DNA of 64,000 nt from Bacteroidales bacterium (GCA_017451385.1 JAFSPS010000010.1:37217-101216); one strand, 5' to 3'; shown: positions 36,068 through 48,958, counted from the first letter of the stretch. The notes: generated by a model from the sequence alone, not told the origin. Translations and numbers: made by a program.

Positions 36068-36721
36068 ATGCCTGCTACGCCTCAGTCGCCACAGCCTCCA
36101 GCACAGACAAATCAGCCAACGGCAACTGTCCAAACCTCAAGCAAGCCTGCCGATAGCGCAACACCGCCAGTATCTGCTCCGCAGACACCCGCACCGCCAA
36201 CAGAACCACAACAGCCCAGCGTCACTGCCAAGCCAGCAGAATCCACCGTTGTGCGCCTCTCGGGAAGAGGCATAACATCGCAAATAGGCACTCTTTCTAT
36301 TAAAAACGCCATGCAGCGTGTTCGTCAGCAACAAGATAAAGTAAATGATAAAACCATGAAGGTTCCGCTGACGAAAGAGACCGTAGCGGACTACTGGACC
36401 GAGATGCTGAACAAAAAAGCTGGCGAGATGCCACGCATAGAGGAAGCCCTGCGCAACGCACGTGTCGAATTGCAGGACAACATCATTGTAATTCACACCG
36501 TGGATGCCTACCTCAACGTCGAGATGCGACCATTCACGGTTTCTATGATTGAATGGATGCGACACGAGAGCGGCATAGACAATCTGATGTTTCGACTTGA
36601 GCTTGAACAAATAGATGTAGAAGTACGCCCATACACCACAAACGAAAAATATGATGCCATGCTGAAAGTTAATCCGCACATGGAGGAATTAAAAAAAATA
36701 TTGAACGATATAGAGTTATAA
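36068..36721 (+). CDS. dnaX: Tau-specific C-terminal part of DnaX (downstream of the in-frame TAG)
   Basis: 217 codons from the first ATG after the TAG, same frame as dnaX. Residues 1-65 are a Pro/Gln/Thr-rich linker, then a charged helix (KNAMQRVRQQQDKVND) and the C-terminal domain that in Bacteroidota DnaX contacts the polymerase and helicase (TVADYWTEML, VHTVDAYLNVEMRPF near the middle, MLKVNPHMEELKKIL at the end). The frame is also open back to the TAG through 29 further codons. An AGGGGAGGG run with GGAGG six nt before this ATG resembles a Shine-Dalgarno site, so independent initiation is possible. Stop codon is 5 nt before dapF. Confidence 0.8.
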   Translation: MPATPQSPQPPAQTNQPTATVQTSSKPADSATPPVSAPQTPAPPTEPQQPSVTAKPAESTVVRLSGRGITSQIGTLSIKNAMQRVRQQQDKVNDKTMKVPLTKETVADYWTEMLNKKAGEMPRIEEALRNARVELQDNIIVIHTVDAYLNVEMRPFTVSMIEWMRHESGIDNLMFRLELEQIDVEVRPYTTNEKYDAMLKVNPHMEELKKILNDIEL

Positions 36722-36726
36722 GAAAA

Positions 36727-37593
36727 ATGCCAACAGAAATACCCTTCTATAAGTTTGACGGTGCTGGCAATGATTTCATTCTTATCGACGCACGCCATGA
36801 CGAGGTGCAATTAACAGAAAAACAGATTGCTCACCTCTGCCATCGTCGTTTTGGTATTGGTGCCGATGGACTCATGACGCTACACCATGCCGAAGGTGGT
36901 TTTGACTTCTTGATGCGTTACTACAATAGTGACGGACGCGAAGCAACCATGTGTGGTAATGGCGGAAGATGTATCACCGTATTTGCCAAAATGATGGGCG
37001 TAGAAAGTACGCCCCAAAACCATTTCCGTTTCATAGGGCCTGACGGCGAACACAGTTCTGACATCATCGTATGGAATGAAGACGCCGCAATGGGCATTGT
37101 AAGACTGGCTATGCGAGATATAGAAAGTAAAGATATAAGAAAAATATCATTACCATTTAATACAAAGGATGTTGCGTATGACATAAACGATGGCGACGAA
37201 CAGAAGATGTACGGATGGTATCTCAACACGGGCTCGCCACATTTGGTGATACGAGTTGCTAATCTTGACGATTATGATGTGGTGAGCGTGGGCCGCTGGC
37301 TACGCTACCGCACAGAACTTTTCCCCGAAGGCACCAATGTTGATTTCATAGAGGATAAGGAGGATGGCACACTTGCCGTTCGCACATACGAACGTGGTGT
37401 GGAAGACGAGACAATGGCATGTGGCACAGGCGTTACGGCATGCGCCATAGTCACAGGCAACGGCCGCATCAAAACACGAGGAGGCGATTTTCGTGTCACC
37501 TTTGACGTAACTGGCGATAACTATAGCAACGTGATGCTTACAGGTCCTGTGGCATTCAATTTTCACGGAATGATAAAGCTCGACATACAATAG
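36727..37593 (+). CDS. dapF: Diaminopimelate epimerase
   Basis: Converts LL- to meso-diaminopimelate for lysine and peptidoglycan. 288 aa. The two catalytic cysteines are C76 in MCGNGGRC and C232 in MACGTGVTA; the N-terminal KFDGAGNDFILID and GADGLM motifs are conserved. It follows the dnaX tail by 5 bp and is followed after 2 bp by the PagL-like gene, so these are one transcript. Ends in TAG, which shows that UAG is an ordinary stop here. Confidence 0.95.
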   Translation: MPTEIPFYKFDGAGNDFILIDARHDEVQLTEKQIAHLCHRRFGIGADGLMTLHHAEGGFDFLMRYYNSDGREATMCGNGGRCITVFAKMMGVESTPQNHFRFIGPDGEHSSDIIVWNEDAAMGIVRLAMRDIESKDIRKISLPFNTKDVAYDINDGDEQKMYGWYLNTGSPHLVIRVANLDDYDVVSVGRWLRYRTELFPEGTNVDFIEDKEDGTLAVRTYERGVEDETMACGTGVTACAIVTGNGRIKTRGGDFRVTFDVTGDNYSNVMLTGPVAFNFHGMIKLDIQ

Positions 37594-37595
37594 TT

Positions 37596-40732
<3,137 letters not shown>

Positions 40733-40864
40733 CACAATCGTCGATATATCAGTAAAAAAAACATATATAATTCAAGCAAGAGCATTATTGTACTGACATT
40801 ATTCTCATTATTCTTTATTTAAAGGACCTATTCAATTTTATTGTATTGTATCAAATCACCCACA

Positions 40865-40904
40865 AAATCAGCGAGGATGCCCGAATGGACATCCTCGCTG
40901 ATTT
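40865..40904. terminator. Bidirectional terminator between ligA and gcvP
   Basis: 15-bp perfect stem (40865-40879 with 40890-40904), 10-nt loop, between convergent genes. AAAT/ATTT ends give U-rich tails on both strands. Confidence 0.85.
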
Positions 40905-40921
40905 AATATATGGCGTTAAGA

Positions 40922-43777
40922 TTATTTATCTTCAGGCCATACGGCTTGGAGGTTACGGTCACCATAGGCGTCGTCTATCTTGCTGATGGTCGGCCAGTAC
41001 TTGTCGTCATGAGGCTGCGGGAAAGCTGCAGTCTGACGGCTGTAAGGATAGTTCCATTCGTCAGCACAGACAACCTGCATGGTGTGTGGAGCATTAGCTA
41101 TCGGGTTGTTCTTCTCCTCATATTTGCCAGTCATGACGTCGTCAATCTCCTTGCGGATAGAGATGAAGGCATCCACCAGACGGTCGAGCTCGCTCAGAGG
41201 CTCGCTCTCGGTAGGCTCTACCATCAAGGTGTTGTGAACGGGGAAGGCCACCGTAGGAGCGTGGAAACCATAGTCGTCAAGGCGACGTGCGATGTCACCA
41301 ACACCAATCTTAAGGCTGAACTCGGCGAAATCAACAATCATCTCATGTCCACACATTCCATTACGGTTGGTGTAAAGAATCTTGTAGTATTTCTGCAAAC
41401 GAGCACGCAGGTAATTGGCGTTGAGGATAGCATGCTTGGTAGCCTCGGTGAGGCCATTGCCACCCAGCATAAGGAGATAGCCGTAGGTGATAGGCAGGAG
41501 CATGGCGCTACCATAGGGGGCTGCAGCCATCGTGTTACCCTTAGAGCCACCGACTTTGACTACCGGATTGGTGGGCAGGAAATCGACAAGCTTCTCGCTG
41601 ACAGCGATAGGGCCAACGCCGGGGCCGCCACCACCATGAGGCATTGCAAACGTCTTGTGCAGATTCAGGTGGCACACATCAGCACCCATATATCCCGGGC
41701 TGGTGAGACCAACCTGTGCGTTCATGTTTGCACCATCCATATAGACGAGGGCTCCGTTGTCATGGATTATCTTGATAATATCGATGATACCCTCTTCGAA
41801 AGCACCATGCGTAGAAGGATAGGTAATCATGAGGCAGGAAAGGGTATCCTTATACTGCTCTGCTTTTGCACGCAAGTCGTCGATATCGACATCGCCGCGC
41901 TCGTTGCACTTCACCACGACAACCGTCATGCCGGCTTTTGCTGCCGATGCAGGGTTGGTGCCATGTGCCGATGCAGGGATAAGGCAGACATTGCGCTGCG
42001 ACTGTCCGTTGGCAATATGGTAGTTGCGGATAACGGTGAGACCTGAGTATTCGCCAGCCGAACCTGCGTTGGGTTGCAAAGACACTCCGGCAAAACCGGT
42101 GATGATAGCCAACAGATGCTCTATCTCGTGAATCATCTCAAGATAGCCTGCAGCCTGGTCGGCAGGTACAAAGGGGTGGATGGCACCAAACTCGCTCCAA
42201 CTCAGCGGCATCATCTCAGCTGCAGCGTTAAGCTTCATGGTGCAGCTGCCCAGCGGAATCATGGCACGGTTGAGGGAGAGGTCTTTCACCTCCAATTTCT
42301 TCATATAGCGCATCATTTCGGTCTCGCTGTGGTAGCTATTAAAGACCTTGGCGGTGAGATAAGCGCTGGTACGGCGCAGTGCCTCGGGGATGTTGTCGGG
42401 CGTTGTCTCGCCACAGCATCCGCAGCACTCTATAGGCTCGGCCTTCATGCCGTTAGCCTCTGCCAGCACGCTGAGGATTTCGTTGAGGTCGGCACGCGTT
42501 GTGGTCTCGTCAATAGAAATGCCTATGCACTCGTCGCAAATCTGACGGAAGTTAATCTTATGTTTGATGGCCACTTCCATAACCTTTTCAGCTTTGACAG
42601 GGCACTGTATTGCCAAGGTGTCAAAGAAGATGGCATTATGTTGCTTGTAGCCGTATTTTGCCAACTCGCCATTGAGGCGCGATGCCAACTTGTGGATATG
42701 CGAAGCAATATGACGGATGCCTTCAGGACCGTGGTAGGCGGCATAGAAACCGCTCATGATAGCCACAAGAGCCGATGCGGTGCAAATGTTGGATGTGGCT
42801 TTGTCGCGTTTGATGTGCTGTTCGCGCATGCCAAGAGCCATACGCAGTGCGGGATTGCCCTTTGCATCGATGCTCCATCCGATGATACGGCCGGGGAACG
42901 AACGCTTGAAAGCCTCCGTCACGGCGAAGAAACCAGCATGAGGACCACCAAAGCCCATAGGGAGACCAAAACGCTGATTGCTGCCGAAAGCGCAGTCAGC
43001 ACCCATCTCGCCGGGAGCCTTGAGGATAGCGAGTGCCATAAGGTCTGTAGCCATAGCTACGAAGATACCCTTCTCATGGGCTTTTGCAATGAAATCGGTG
43101 TAGTCCTTTACCTCACCAAACTGATTAGGATATTGCACCACAGCACCAAAGAACGTGTTGTCGAGCTCCACCTCGCCAGCCTTGCCAGTAACAATCTCTA
43201 TACCGCGTGGGGCAGCATTAGTGCGCATCACGGCAAGCGTCTGTGGGAAGATACCTTCGTCAACAAAGATTTTGCACACATTGTCTTTCACCTGCTGGCG
43301 CGAACGACTGTTGTAAAACATAATCATGGCCTCGCCACCTGCGGTAGCCTCGTCAAGCAGAGAAGCATTGGAGAGCGGCAGCTTGGTCATATCAGCCACC
43401 ATGGTCTGATAGGTCATAAGAGCTTCGAGACGTCCCTGAGAAATCTCCGTCTGATAGGGCGTGTAAGCAGTGTACCAACCAGCGTTTTCAAAAACGTTAC
43501 GCATGATGACAGCAGGCGTGATGGTGCCATAGTAGCCCATTCCGATATAGGTCTTATAGACCTTGTTCTTGGCAGCCAGCTCTTTGCAACGGTTAAGGAA
43601 CTGATACTCGTTGATACCGTCAGCTATAGGCATCGCCTCTTTGAGACGGATGTGTGCTGGTACGGCTTTCTCAATGAGTTCATCCATAGAGCTTACGCCG
43701 ATTGCCTCAAGCATCTTGGCCTCGTCGGCGGGCGACGACACGCCATTGTGTCGGTTTACAAAATTGTTACTAATCAT
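40922..43777 (-). CDS. gcvP: Glycine dehydrogenase (decarboxylating), GcvP
   Basis: P-protein of the glycine cleavage system, PLP-dependent decarboxylation of glycine and transfer of aminomethyl to lipoyl-H protein. 951 aa, the single-chain form (N and C halves fused). The C-terminal half holds the PLP lysine in HLNLHKTFAMPHGGGGPG; other conserved parts are YTPYQTEISQGRLEAL and LNAAAEMMPLSW. Strong codon bias (long open frames on the opposite strand are a by-product). No gcvT, gcvH or lpd gene nearby. Promoter at 43824-43831 and own terminator, monocistronic. Confidence 0.95.
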   Translation of the reverse strand: MISNNFVNRHNGVSSPADEAKMLEAIGVSSMDELIEKAVPAHIRLKEAMPIADGINEYQFLNRCKELAAKNKVYKTYIGMGYYGTITPAVIMRNVFENAGWYTAYTPYQTEISQGRLEALMTYQTMVADMTKLPLSNASLLDEATAGGEAMIMFYNSRSRQQVKDNVCKIFVDEGIFPQTLAVMRTNAAPRGIEIVTGKAGEVELDNTFFGAVVQYPNQFGEVKDYTDFIAKAHEKGIFVAMATDLMALAILKAPGEMGADCAFGSNQRFGLPMGFGGPHAGFFAVTEAFKRSFPGRIIGWSIDAKGNPALRMALGMREQHIKRDKATSNICTASALVAIMSGFYAAYHGPEGIRHIASHIHKLASRLNGELAKYGYKQHNAIFFDTLAIQCPVKAEKVMEVAIKHKINFRQICDECIGISIDETTTRADLNEILSVLAEANGMKAEPIECCGCCGETTPDNIPEALRRTSAYLTAKVFNSYHSETEMMRYMKKLEVKDLSLNRAMIPLGSCTMKLNAAAEMMPLSWSEFGAIHPFVPADQAAGYLEMIHEIEHLLAIITGFAGVSLQPNAGSAGEYSGLTVIRNYHIANGQSQRNVCLIPASAHGTNPASAAKAGMTVVVVKCNERGDVDIDDLRAKAEQYKDTLSCLMITYPSTHGAFEEGIIDIIKIIHDNGALVYMDGANMNAQVGLTSPGYMGADVCHLNLHKTFAMPHGGGGPGVGPIAVSEKLVDFLPTNPVVKVGGSKGNTMAAAPYGSAMLLPITYGYLLMLGGNGLTEATKHAILNANYLRARLQKYYKILYTNRNGMCGHEMIVDFAEFSLKIGVGDIARRLDDYGFHAPTVAFPVHNTLMVEPTESEPLSELDRLVDAFISIRKEIDDVMTGKYEEKNNPIANAPHTMQVVCADEWNYPYSRQTAAFPQPHDDKYWPTISKIDDAYGDRNLQAVWPEDK

Positions 43778-44222
43778 TTAGTTATTGTTTTATGAGATTT
43801 ATAATTCTTCTTTATCGAATATGCAAAGTTAGTTTTTTATAACAAATTATGCTACTATATTTTTCAACAAATCATTGTTATTCTATTTTTTCGCTTAAAA
43901 TAATTACTTCTTATTCTGATTTGCAAAGTATCATATTAGACTGTTTTTTATTTTTACCATGGAATAGCAAACAATCACAGCGAAAACTATCACGGTACTT
44001 GATAAAACGGCTATCCTATAGCGAGAGGGTCAAGGCGTATCAGAATGATAATGGAGAACAGTAGCAGACGTTAAAACTTGACGAATAACTGAGTGAGCAG
44101 CGTTATGCCGTTTTTTTCGATAAAATCCAGCACGCCATTGCCTACGAAAAAAAATACCACAGCCTTACTTTTACAAGTGGCCACAAACACAAATACAACA
44201 AAATTAGGATTATCTACACTTC
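43778..44222. other. 445-bp A/T-rich intergenic region, no supported gene
   Basis: Contains the gcvP promoter box (43824-43831). No convincing coding frame on the plus strand. On the minus strand a frame is open from the end of the LolA-like gene to a stop at 44071, ending NGITLLTQLFVKF, which might be a decayed outer-membrane strand; too little to call. A plus-strand hairpin with a T run (arms ATAAC/GTTAT near 44095-44109, then TTTTTTT) would terminate a transcript that has no visible gene. Confidence 0.4.
43824..43831 (-). promoter_or_regulatory. Promoter -7 box of gcvP
   Basis: Minus-strand TAACTTTG, 46 nt before the gcvP ATG. No glycine riboswitch-like structure in the short leader. Confidence 0.6.
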
Positions 44223-44759
44223 CTAATTTGCACTTAAAGTGTAAGTGTTTCGTATGCCCGTTGACTCAACGAGTACCATTTTCTGCAACTTGCCATCGGA
44301 GGTGCGGTAAGTGAGTTCCATCAGCGAATAACCGCCGCGAGGCACCTTGCCCTTGACTGTTAGAGTCACGATTCTCACCCCCCTATTATCCTCGTTAACA
44401 ACAGTTTCGGCATTGTTGGCTTTTGCTGCCTCTTTCCAGTTGCCCGCAAGACAATTGAGCAATGTGGTACGCTGCAACCCTACAGACTTTACCTTGTTAG
44501 CGTTAATCTCGTTCTTCTTGCCACCCATGTTTATTTTCACAGTGATGCCATTGATGATAAAATACTCGCCCTCGGGCTCGGTATATTCCATACTCAAATG
44601 GTCAACACCATCAAAGGTCATGTGACCACTTTTGACAATAGTCTTACCCGGGACTTTCATCTCGCGTGTCTGGGTGAAGTCATCGTCGTAGCTGATGTTC
44701 TGTGCTGTTGCGGTCAATGCCAGTAGCAAGGCCGCGATGAGTAGAGTTAGTCGTTTCAT
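44223..44759 (-). CDS. LolA-like periplasmic lipid carrier protein
   Basis: 178-aa exported protein; signal peptide about 1-19 (LLALTATA-Q). The mature part follows the LolA-fold pattern: DDFTQTREMKV near the start, GHMTFDGVDHLSMEYTEPE, strands alternating with a helix LLNCLAGNWKEAA. Aryl-polyene and related clusters carry such a LolA-like gene beside an MMPL exporter, here 14 bp downstream of the exporter gene, so the two are co-transcribed. It probably hands a lipophilic product from exporter to outer membrane. No product is proved. Confidence 0.75.
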   Translation of the reverse strand: MKRLTLLIAALLLALTATAQNISYDDDFTQTREMKVPGKTIVKSGHMTFDGVDHLSMEYTEPEGEYFIINGITVKINMGGKKNEINANKVKSVGLQRTTLLNCLAGNWKEAAKANNAETVVNEDNRGVRIVTLTVKGKVPRGGYSLMELTYRTSDGKLQKMVLVESTGIRNTYTLSAN

Positions 44760-44773
44760 TTTTAGTAATACAA

Positions 44774-47230
44774 TTAAAACTTTTTCGTTACTTGTTTCTT
44801 ATAGTATGGAATCTTCATCAGTATGCGGAATGCAAAGGGTTGCAGTGAGTAGGAGAACATTATTGTTGAAGCCATACCGATGAGGGTGATAATCCCTATT
44901 GACCGAATAGATGGATGCACGGCAAAGAGTAGCGATGTCACTACGATAACGAGTATCGCTGCTGAAAAGAAGATAGCTACCTTGTGCCACAAAAACACTT
45001 GACTGTCGCCGGTGCGGGCCTCGGCAAGCAATCCCTCGGTGATAAAGATGCTGTAGTCAACACCCACACCGAAGATGAAGGTGGAGATGACTATATTGAT
45101 AAGGTTGAATTCGATGCCGAACAGAGCCATGTATCCCTGCACCATGAACCAGCTGACCACCATAGGTAGGAACGACAATAGGGCTGTGATAAAGTTGCGG
45201 AAAGAAAGTAGCAGGATTACAAAAACGAAAAGCGACGAAATCCATACGGCCTTATTGAAGTCGTCGTTTATCATCTCCACCATGCTCTTGCAGTAGTAGA
45301 ACGGTTCAAGGACGAAGGTATGAGGATTCTTGATTACGGAAGCGGTGACGATGTCTTTGTCGGATAGTGGCATCGCCACATCGGTGAATACCATGTATTG
45401 GCTGTCGGCGTTGCACTCGATAAAGTTGCTCAGCAGCTCCTGCGGCACCACGCCACTCTCTATCAACGAGGCTGCCTCGTAGTCGGCATCCAGCAGACCC
45501 TCGAAGTCGGCAAACATATCGGGGTCCATGCCCATAGCTTTGGCCTCGCGACGTACGATGGACATGGCCTCGTCTTTGCGGCTGTCGCTCCAAAAGGCGT
45601 TCCATGCCTCTATGCGCCGTTGCTGCTCGGATTGGCTCACGAAGAGTCTGGTCACCATGTCGTTGTAATTGTGTACCAGTCCTTCTCGTTCCAGACTGTC
45701 GAGGATGGGCATCATACGTCCGGTAGCCTCTATGGCCTCATCAAGGTTGGTAGAGACGGTGGCATAGTATAGGTGCGCAAAGCCGTCGTTGTTCTTGGCA
45801 TTGAAGAGGTTCTCGGCCTCAACTATAGCAGGACGGCGATAGTTGAGGTTGCGCAGGTCACTGTCAAATTTCACCCGTGGCGAGAAGAATATGCCCACCA
45901 GCATTATCGACGCCAAAACGACAAGAAGACCCTTTTTGCGGTCGAAGGCAATGTCGTTGAATTTTAGTATCGCACGGAGGTTTCGATGATCTGTGCTGGT
46001 ATGGCTTCGTGGCAGGAAATGTGGCATGAATACCAAGGCGTAGAGTGTGCTGCCAACTAAGGCCAGCGAGGCGAAAAGACCGAAGTCTCGTAGCAGACTA
46101 CTCTCTGTAAAGAGCAGGCTGCAAAAAGCCCCCACGGTGGTGAGACAGCCGAAGAATACGGGCGACGACTCGTCGCGCAGCATCTGCTCGGCGTTGCCGG
46201 TGAAGAAATGGTGTATCGTTACATGTAGGCAGTAGCTCAGTGCCACGCCCAGCACTATGGCACTGAGCCCCAAAGCCATCAGCGACATGCCCCCCTGTAT
46301 CCAGTAGATGCAGGAAAGAGCGAACACGGTGCCATAAAGTATCGGCAGTAGTTGATTCCAAAGGAAAGCCACACTGCGGAAAAAGAACCCAATCAACAGA
46401 AGTATCAGCAGCAGCGAGATGCCAACCGTAAGAAGTAAATCGCTCTTGATGCGGCTGGCGTTAGATACGCTTGACAGGGGCGAACCGTGGGCATGGACTT
46501 TGACACCGGGGTGGTCGGCCTCAAAATCGGCGATGGTGTGCGAAAGCATGTTGACGAAACGCGTGCCAATATGTGAGTCTGACGATTTGAAGCTTGGTGC
46601 CACCCATGCCAGTGCCACACTGGTGTCACTGCTAAAGAAGTGACCGTCAACAATCGTATAGGAGCCCTTCATGTTTTCCCCAAAGTTACCGATAATGGCA
46701 TCACGCAGTCCCAAGGGGTCGTAGGCCACCATCTGCGTGGCACTCCCTGTCTCGTCGGCCATCATTAACTCATAGTTTTGTTTCATCCGTTCTTTTGCTG
46801 CCTCGGGCTCAAGGGCTTGACGGAAAGCAGTGTATGCGGAGGTGTCAACAAATGTAGGAAGGTGTTCGACTACATAGTCTATGGCATTCAACCCTGTCTC
46901 GACATCGATGCGACTCAGTATGTTGGCGATATAGCCTGTCGAAGAATCGGCAGCCGACAGGCGTTCAACAAATTCATCGACCAGTTCCCCTTTATCTTCT
47001 CTCTGTCCTTCACTCTCTACCTGTATGTACACCTTGTCTTTAAGTCCTATCGACCCGAATGCCAGCTGACTCTCAACGCTCGATTCGGGCATCAACGCAA
47101 AGATATCCTCCTCATATTTAACCTTGAGCCCAAATAGTGCGAACAGTACAAACGACCCAACCATCAAAATGTACATCAACGACCTGTGATGTTCGAAAAA
47201 ATGATAGATTGGCAGGAATAAACGGTGCAT
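44774..47230 (-). CDS. MMPL/RND-family lipid exporter
   Basis: 818-aa inner-membrane transporter of the MMPL/RND superfamily. One TM helix at the start (about 17-36), a large periplasmic loop, then a group of helices (FFFRSVAFLWNQLLPILYGT, GMSLMALGLSAIVLGVALSY), a second periplasmic loop, and the second helical group ending ITLIGMASTIMFSYSL. The tandem duplicated architecture and the D/Y elements in TM helices fit the family. It is divergent from the ketosynthase operon with a 231-bp gap, as exporters in aryl-polyene and polyketide-lipid clusters are. Likely exports the product of the plus-strand genes. Confidence 0.85.
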   Translation of the reverse strand: MHRLFLPIYHFFEHHRSLMYILMVGSFVLFALFGLKVKYEEDIFALMPESSVESQLAFGSIGLKDKVYIQVESEGQREDKGELVDEFVERLSAADSSTGYIANILSRIDVETGLNAIDYVVEHLPTFVDTSAYTAFRQALEPEAAKERMKQNYELMMADETGSATQMVAYDPLGLRDAIIGNFGENMKGSYTIVDGHFFSSDTSVALAWVAPSFKSSDSHIGTRFVNMLSHTIADFEADHPGVKVHAHGSPLSSVSNASRIKSDLLLTVGISLLLILLLIGFFFRSVAFLWNQLLPILYGTVFALSCIYWIQGGMSLMALGLSAIVLGVALSYCLHVTIHHFFTGNAEQMLRDESSPVFFGCLTTVGAFCSLLFTESSLLRDFGLFASLALVGSTLYALVFMPHFLPRSHTSTDHRNLRAILKFNDIAFDRKKGLLVVLASIMLVGIFFSPRVKFDSDLRNLNYRRPAIVEAENLFNAKNNDGFAHLYYATVSTNLDEAIEATGRMMPILDSLEREGLVHNYNDMVTRLFVSQSEQQRRIEAWNAFWSDSRKDEAMSIVRREAKAMGMDPDMFADFEGLLDADYEAASLIESGVVPQELLSNFIECNADSQYMVFTDVAMPLSDKDIVTASVIKNPHTFVLEPFYYCKSMVEMINDDFNKAVWISSLFVFVILLLSFRNFITALLSFLPMVVSWFMVQGYMALFGIEFNLINIVISTFIFGVGVDYSIFITEGLLAEARTGDSQVFLWHKVAIFFSAAILVIVVTSLLFAVHPSIRSIGIITLIGMASTIMFSYSLQPFAFRILMKIPYYKKQVTKKF

Positions 47231-47380
47231 CAGAATGTTATGTATTATGAATAACGTCTTAAGAACTTGTAAAAGTATGAAAATTGCACGAGATACAATA
47301 CTTTATTTGTTTTTTTTTACCCTAACGGGTAATTTTATAAGAAAATGGGATTTTTTGCAGAATTTGTCCCATTTATTTCA

Positions 47381-47388
47381 TACTTTTG
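47381..47388 (+). promoter_or_regulatory. Promoter -7 box of the biosynthetic operon
   Basis: TACTTTTG, 73 nt before the ketosynthase ATG. No equally good box was found for the divergent exporter. Confidence 0.65.
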
Positions 47389-47461
47389 CAAAACACAACA
47401 TTGTTGTTGATTTTCTTAAATTTGTTGAAAAAGAAAAAAATTGAAATAAAAAAACATTTCC

Positions 47462-48706
47462 ATGACAATGACACAAGATAGAAATAGACGTGTTGTGATA
47501 ACAGGTATGGGTATCTGGTCGTGTTTAGGGACGACCCTCGAGGAAGTGAAGAAGTCGCTTTATGAAGGTCGTTCGGGTATTGTTCTCGACGCTTCGCGCA
47601 GGGAGTTAGGTTTCCAATCGGCTCTTACGGCTGTTGTGCCACATCCCGAACTAAAGGGAGTAGTGGACCGTGCGCATCGTGTTTTTATGGGCGAGCCGGC
47701 GCAGTATGCCTATATGGCGACGGACGCTGCTTTGAAGATGGCAGGAATGGATATGGAATATCTCGAACGCCATGACGTGGGGTTACTCTATGGCAACGAC
47801 AGCACCACTGATGCCGTCGTGGCGAGCGTGGACCGTATGCGCAACAAGAAAAACACCATGCTTTGCGGGTCGGGGGCTATCTTCCAGTCAATGAACTCCA
47901 CGGTGACAATGAACCTTGGCTGCCTGTTTAAGCTGCGTGGCATCAACATGACCGTCAGTGCAGCCTGTGCGAGTGGCTCGCACGCCATAGGCCTGGGAGC
48001 ATCTCTTATTCGTTGGGGGCTTCAGGATTGTGTGGTCTGTGGCGGTGCCCAAGAAGTCAATGCGTTTTCAATTGGTAGCTTCGACGGCATAGGAGCTTTC
48101 TCGAAACGAGAGAGTGAGCCTGAGAAAGCTTCGCGTCCGTTTGATGCCCATCGCGACGGTCTGGTGCCAGGCGGTGGCGCAGCATCGTTAGTACTTGAGA
48201 GCTATGACAGTGCCGTGGCTCGTGGAGCAACCATCCTCGGCGAGGTGCTGGGGTACGGTTTTTCTTCTAATGGCGACCATATCTCCTCGCCTAACGTAGC
48301 AGGACCCAAGAAATCGCTGCTGATGGCCATTGAGCAGAGCGGCATTACTAAAGAGGAAATCGGATATATCAATGCCCACGCCACTTCTACACCTGTCGGC
48401 GACGCCAACGAGGCAAAAGCAATATATGAGGTCTTTGGTGAGAAGATGCCTCCCGTCACCTCTACTAAAGGGCAGACAGGACATGAGATGTGGATGGCAG
48501 GTGCCAGCGAGGTTATATATTCAATGCTGATGATGAAAAACCATTTCATCGCACCCAATCTCAACTTTGAGTGTGGAGACGAGGATACATGCCACTTGAA
48601 TATTCAAGCTACACGTCGCGACAACTACACCTTCGACACTTTCCTGTCGAACAGCTTTGGCTTCGGCGGAACAAACTCAACACTTATTGTAAAGAACATA
48701 CAATAA
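47462..48706 (+). CDS. Beta-ketoacyl-ACP synthase (FabF/APE-type ketosynthase)
   Basis: 414-aa condensing enzyme. Catalytic triad intact: C169 in SAACASGSH, H306 in NAHATSTPVGD and H341 in KGQTGHEMWMAGASE. The N-terminal RRVVITGMGIWSCLG is FabF-like. Because it heads an operon with ACP, hotdog, ketoreductase and acyltransferase genes, it is probably dedicated to a special acyl or polyene chain and not housekeeping fatty acid synthesis. There is no second, inactive ketosynthase (chain-length factor) in the cluster. Confidence 0.9.
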   Translation: MTMTQDRNRRVVITGMGIWSCLGTTLEEVKKSLYEGRSGIVLDASRRELGFQSALTAVVPHPELKGVVDRAHRVFMGEPAQYAYMATDAALKMAGMDMEYLERHDVGLLYGNDSTTDAVVASVDRMRNKKNTMLCGSGAIFQSMNSTVTMNLGCLFKLRGINMTVSAACASGSHAIGLGASLIRWGLQDCVVCGGAQEVNAFSIGSFDGIGAFSKRESEPEKASRPFDAHRDGLVPGGGAASLVLESYDSAVARGATILGEVLGYGFSSNGDHISSPNVAGPKKSLLMAIEQSGITKEEIGYINAHATSTPVGDANEAKAIYEVFGEKMPPVTSTKGQTGHEMWMAGASEVIYSMLMMKNHFIAPNLNFECGDEDTCHLNIQATRRDNYTFDTFLSNSFGFGGTNSTLIVKNIQ

Positions 48707-48718
48707 CACACAATAAAC

Positions 48719-48958
48719 ATGGAAAAAGAAAATATAATAAAAAAAATGAACGCCATCCTCGCCAATGAGTTCGAGGTAGAAGAAGAAATCATCACCCCCG
48801 AGGCTCCTATCAAGGAGACGTTGCATCTTGACAGCCTGAGCTTGGTGGACATGATAAGTCTGATAGAGGAGGAATTTGGCGTGACCATCAAGACTGACGA
48901 CGTCAAGACCATCAAAACCTTCGACGACCTCTACAACTATGTCGGTAGCCACATGTAA
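48719..48958 (+). CDS. Acyl carrier protein
   Basis: 79-aa carrier protein. The phosphopantetheine serine is S39 in LHLDSLSLVDM. It ends DDLYNYVGSHM and is followed by an overlap of 20 bp with the next gene. Only 12 bp downstream of the ketosynthase. Acts as the shuttle for the growing chain in this operon. Confidence 0.93.
   Translation: MEKENIIKKMNAILANEFEVEEEIITPEAPIKETLHLDSLSLVDMISLIEEEFGVTIKTDDVKTIKTFDDLYNYVGSHM

Noticed and set aside
40910-43795. Long open frames on the plus strand opposite gcvP
   Set aside because: They are shadows of a strongly codon-biased gene and show no domain.
44071-44222. Minus-strand open frame ending NGITLLTQLFVKF
   Set aside because: Possible outer-membrane strand end, but it has no start or family match; not called as a gene.
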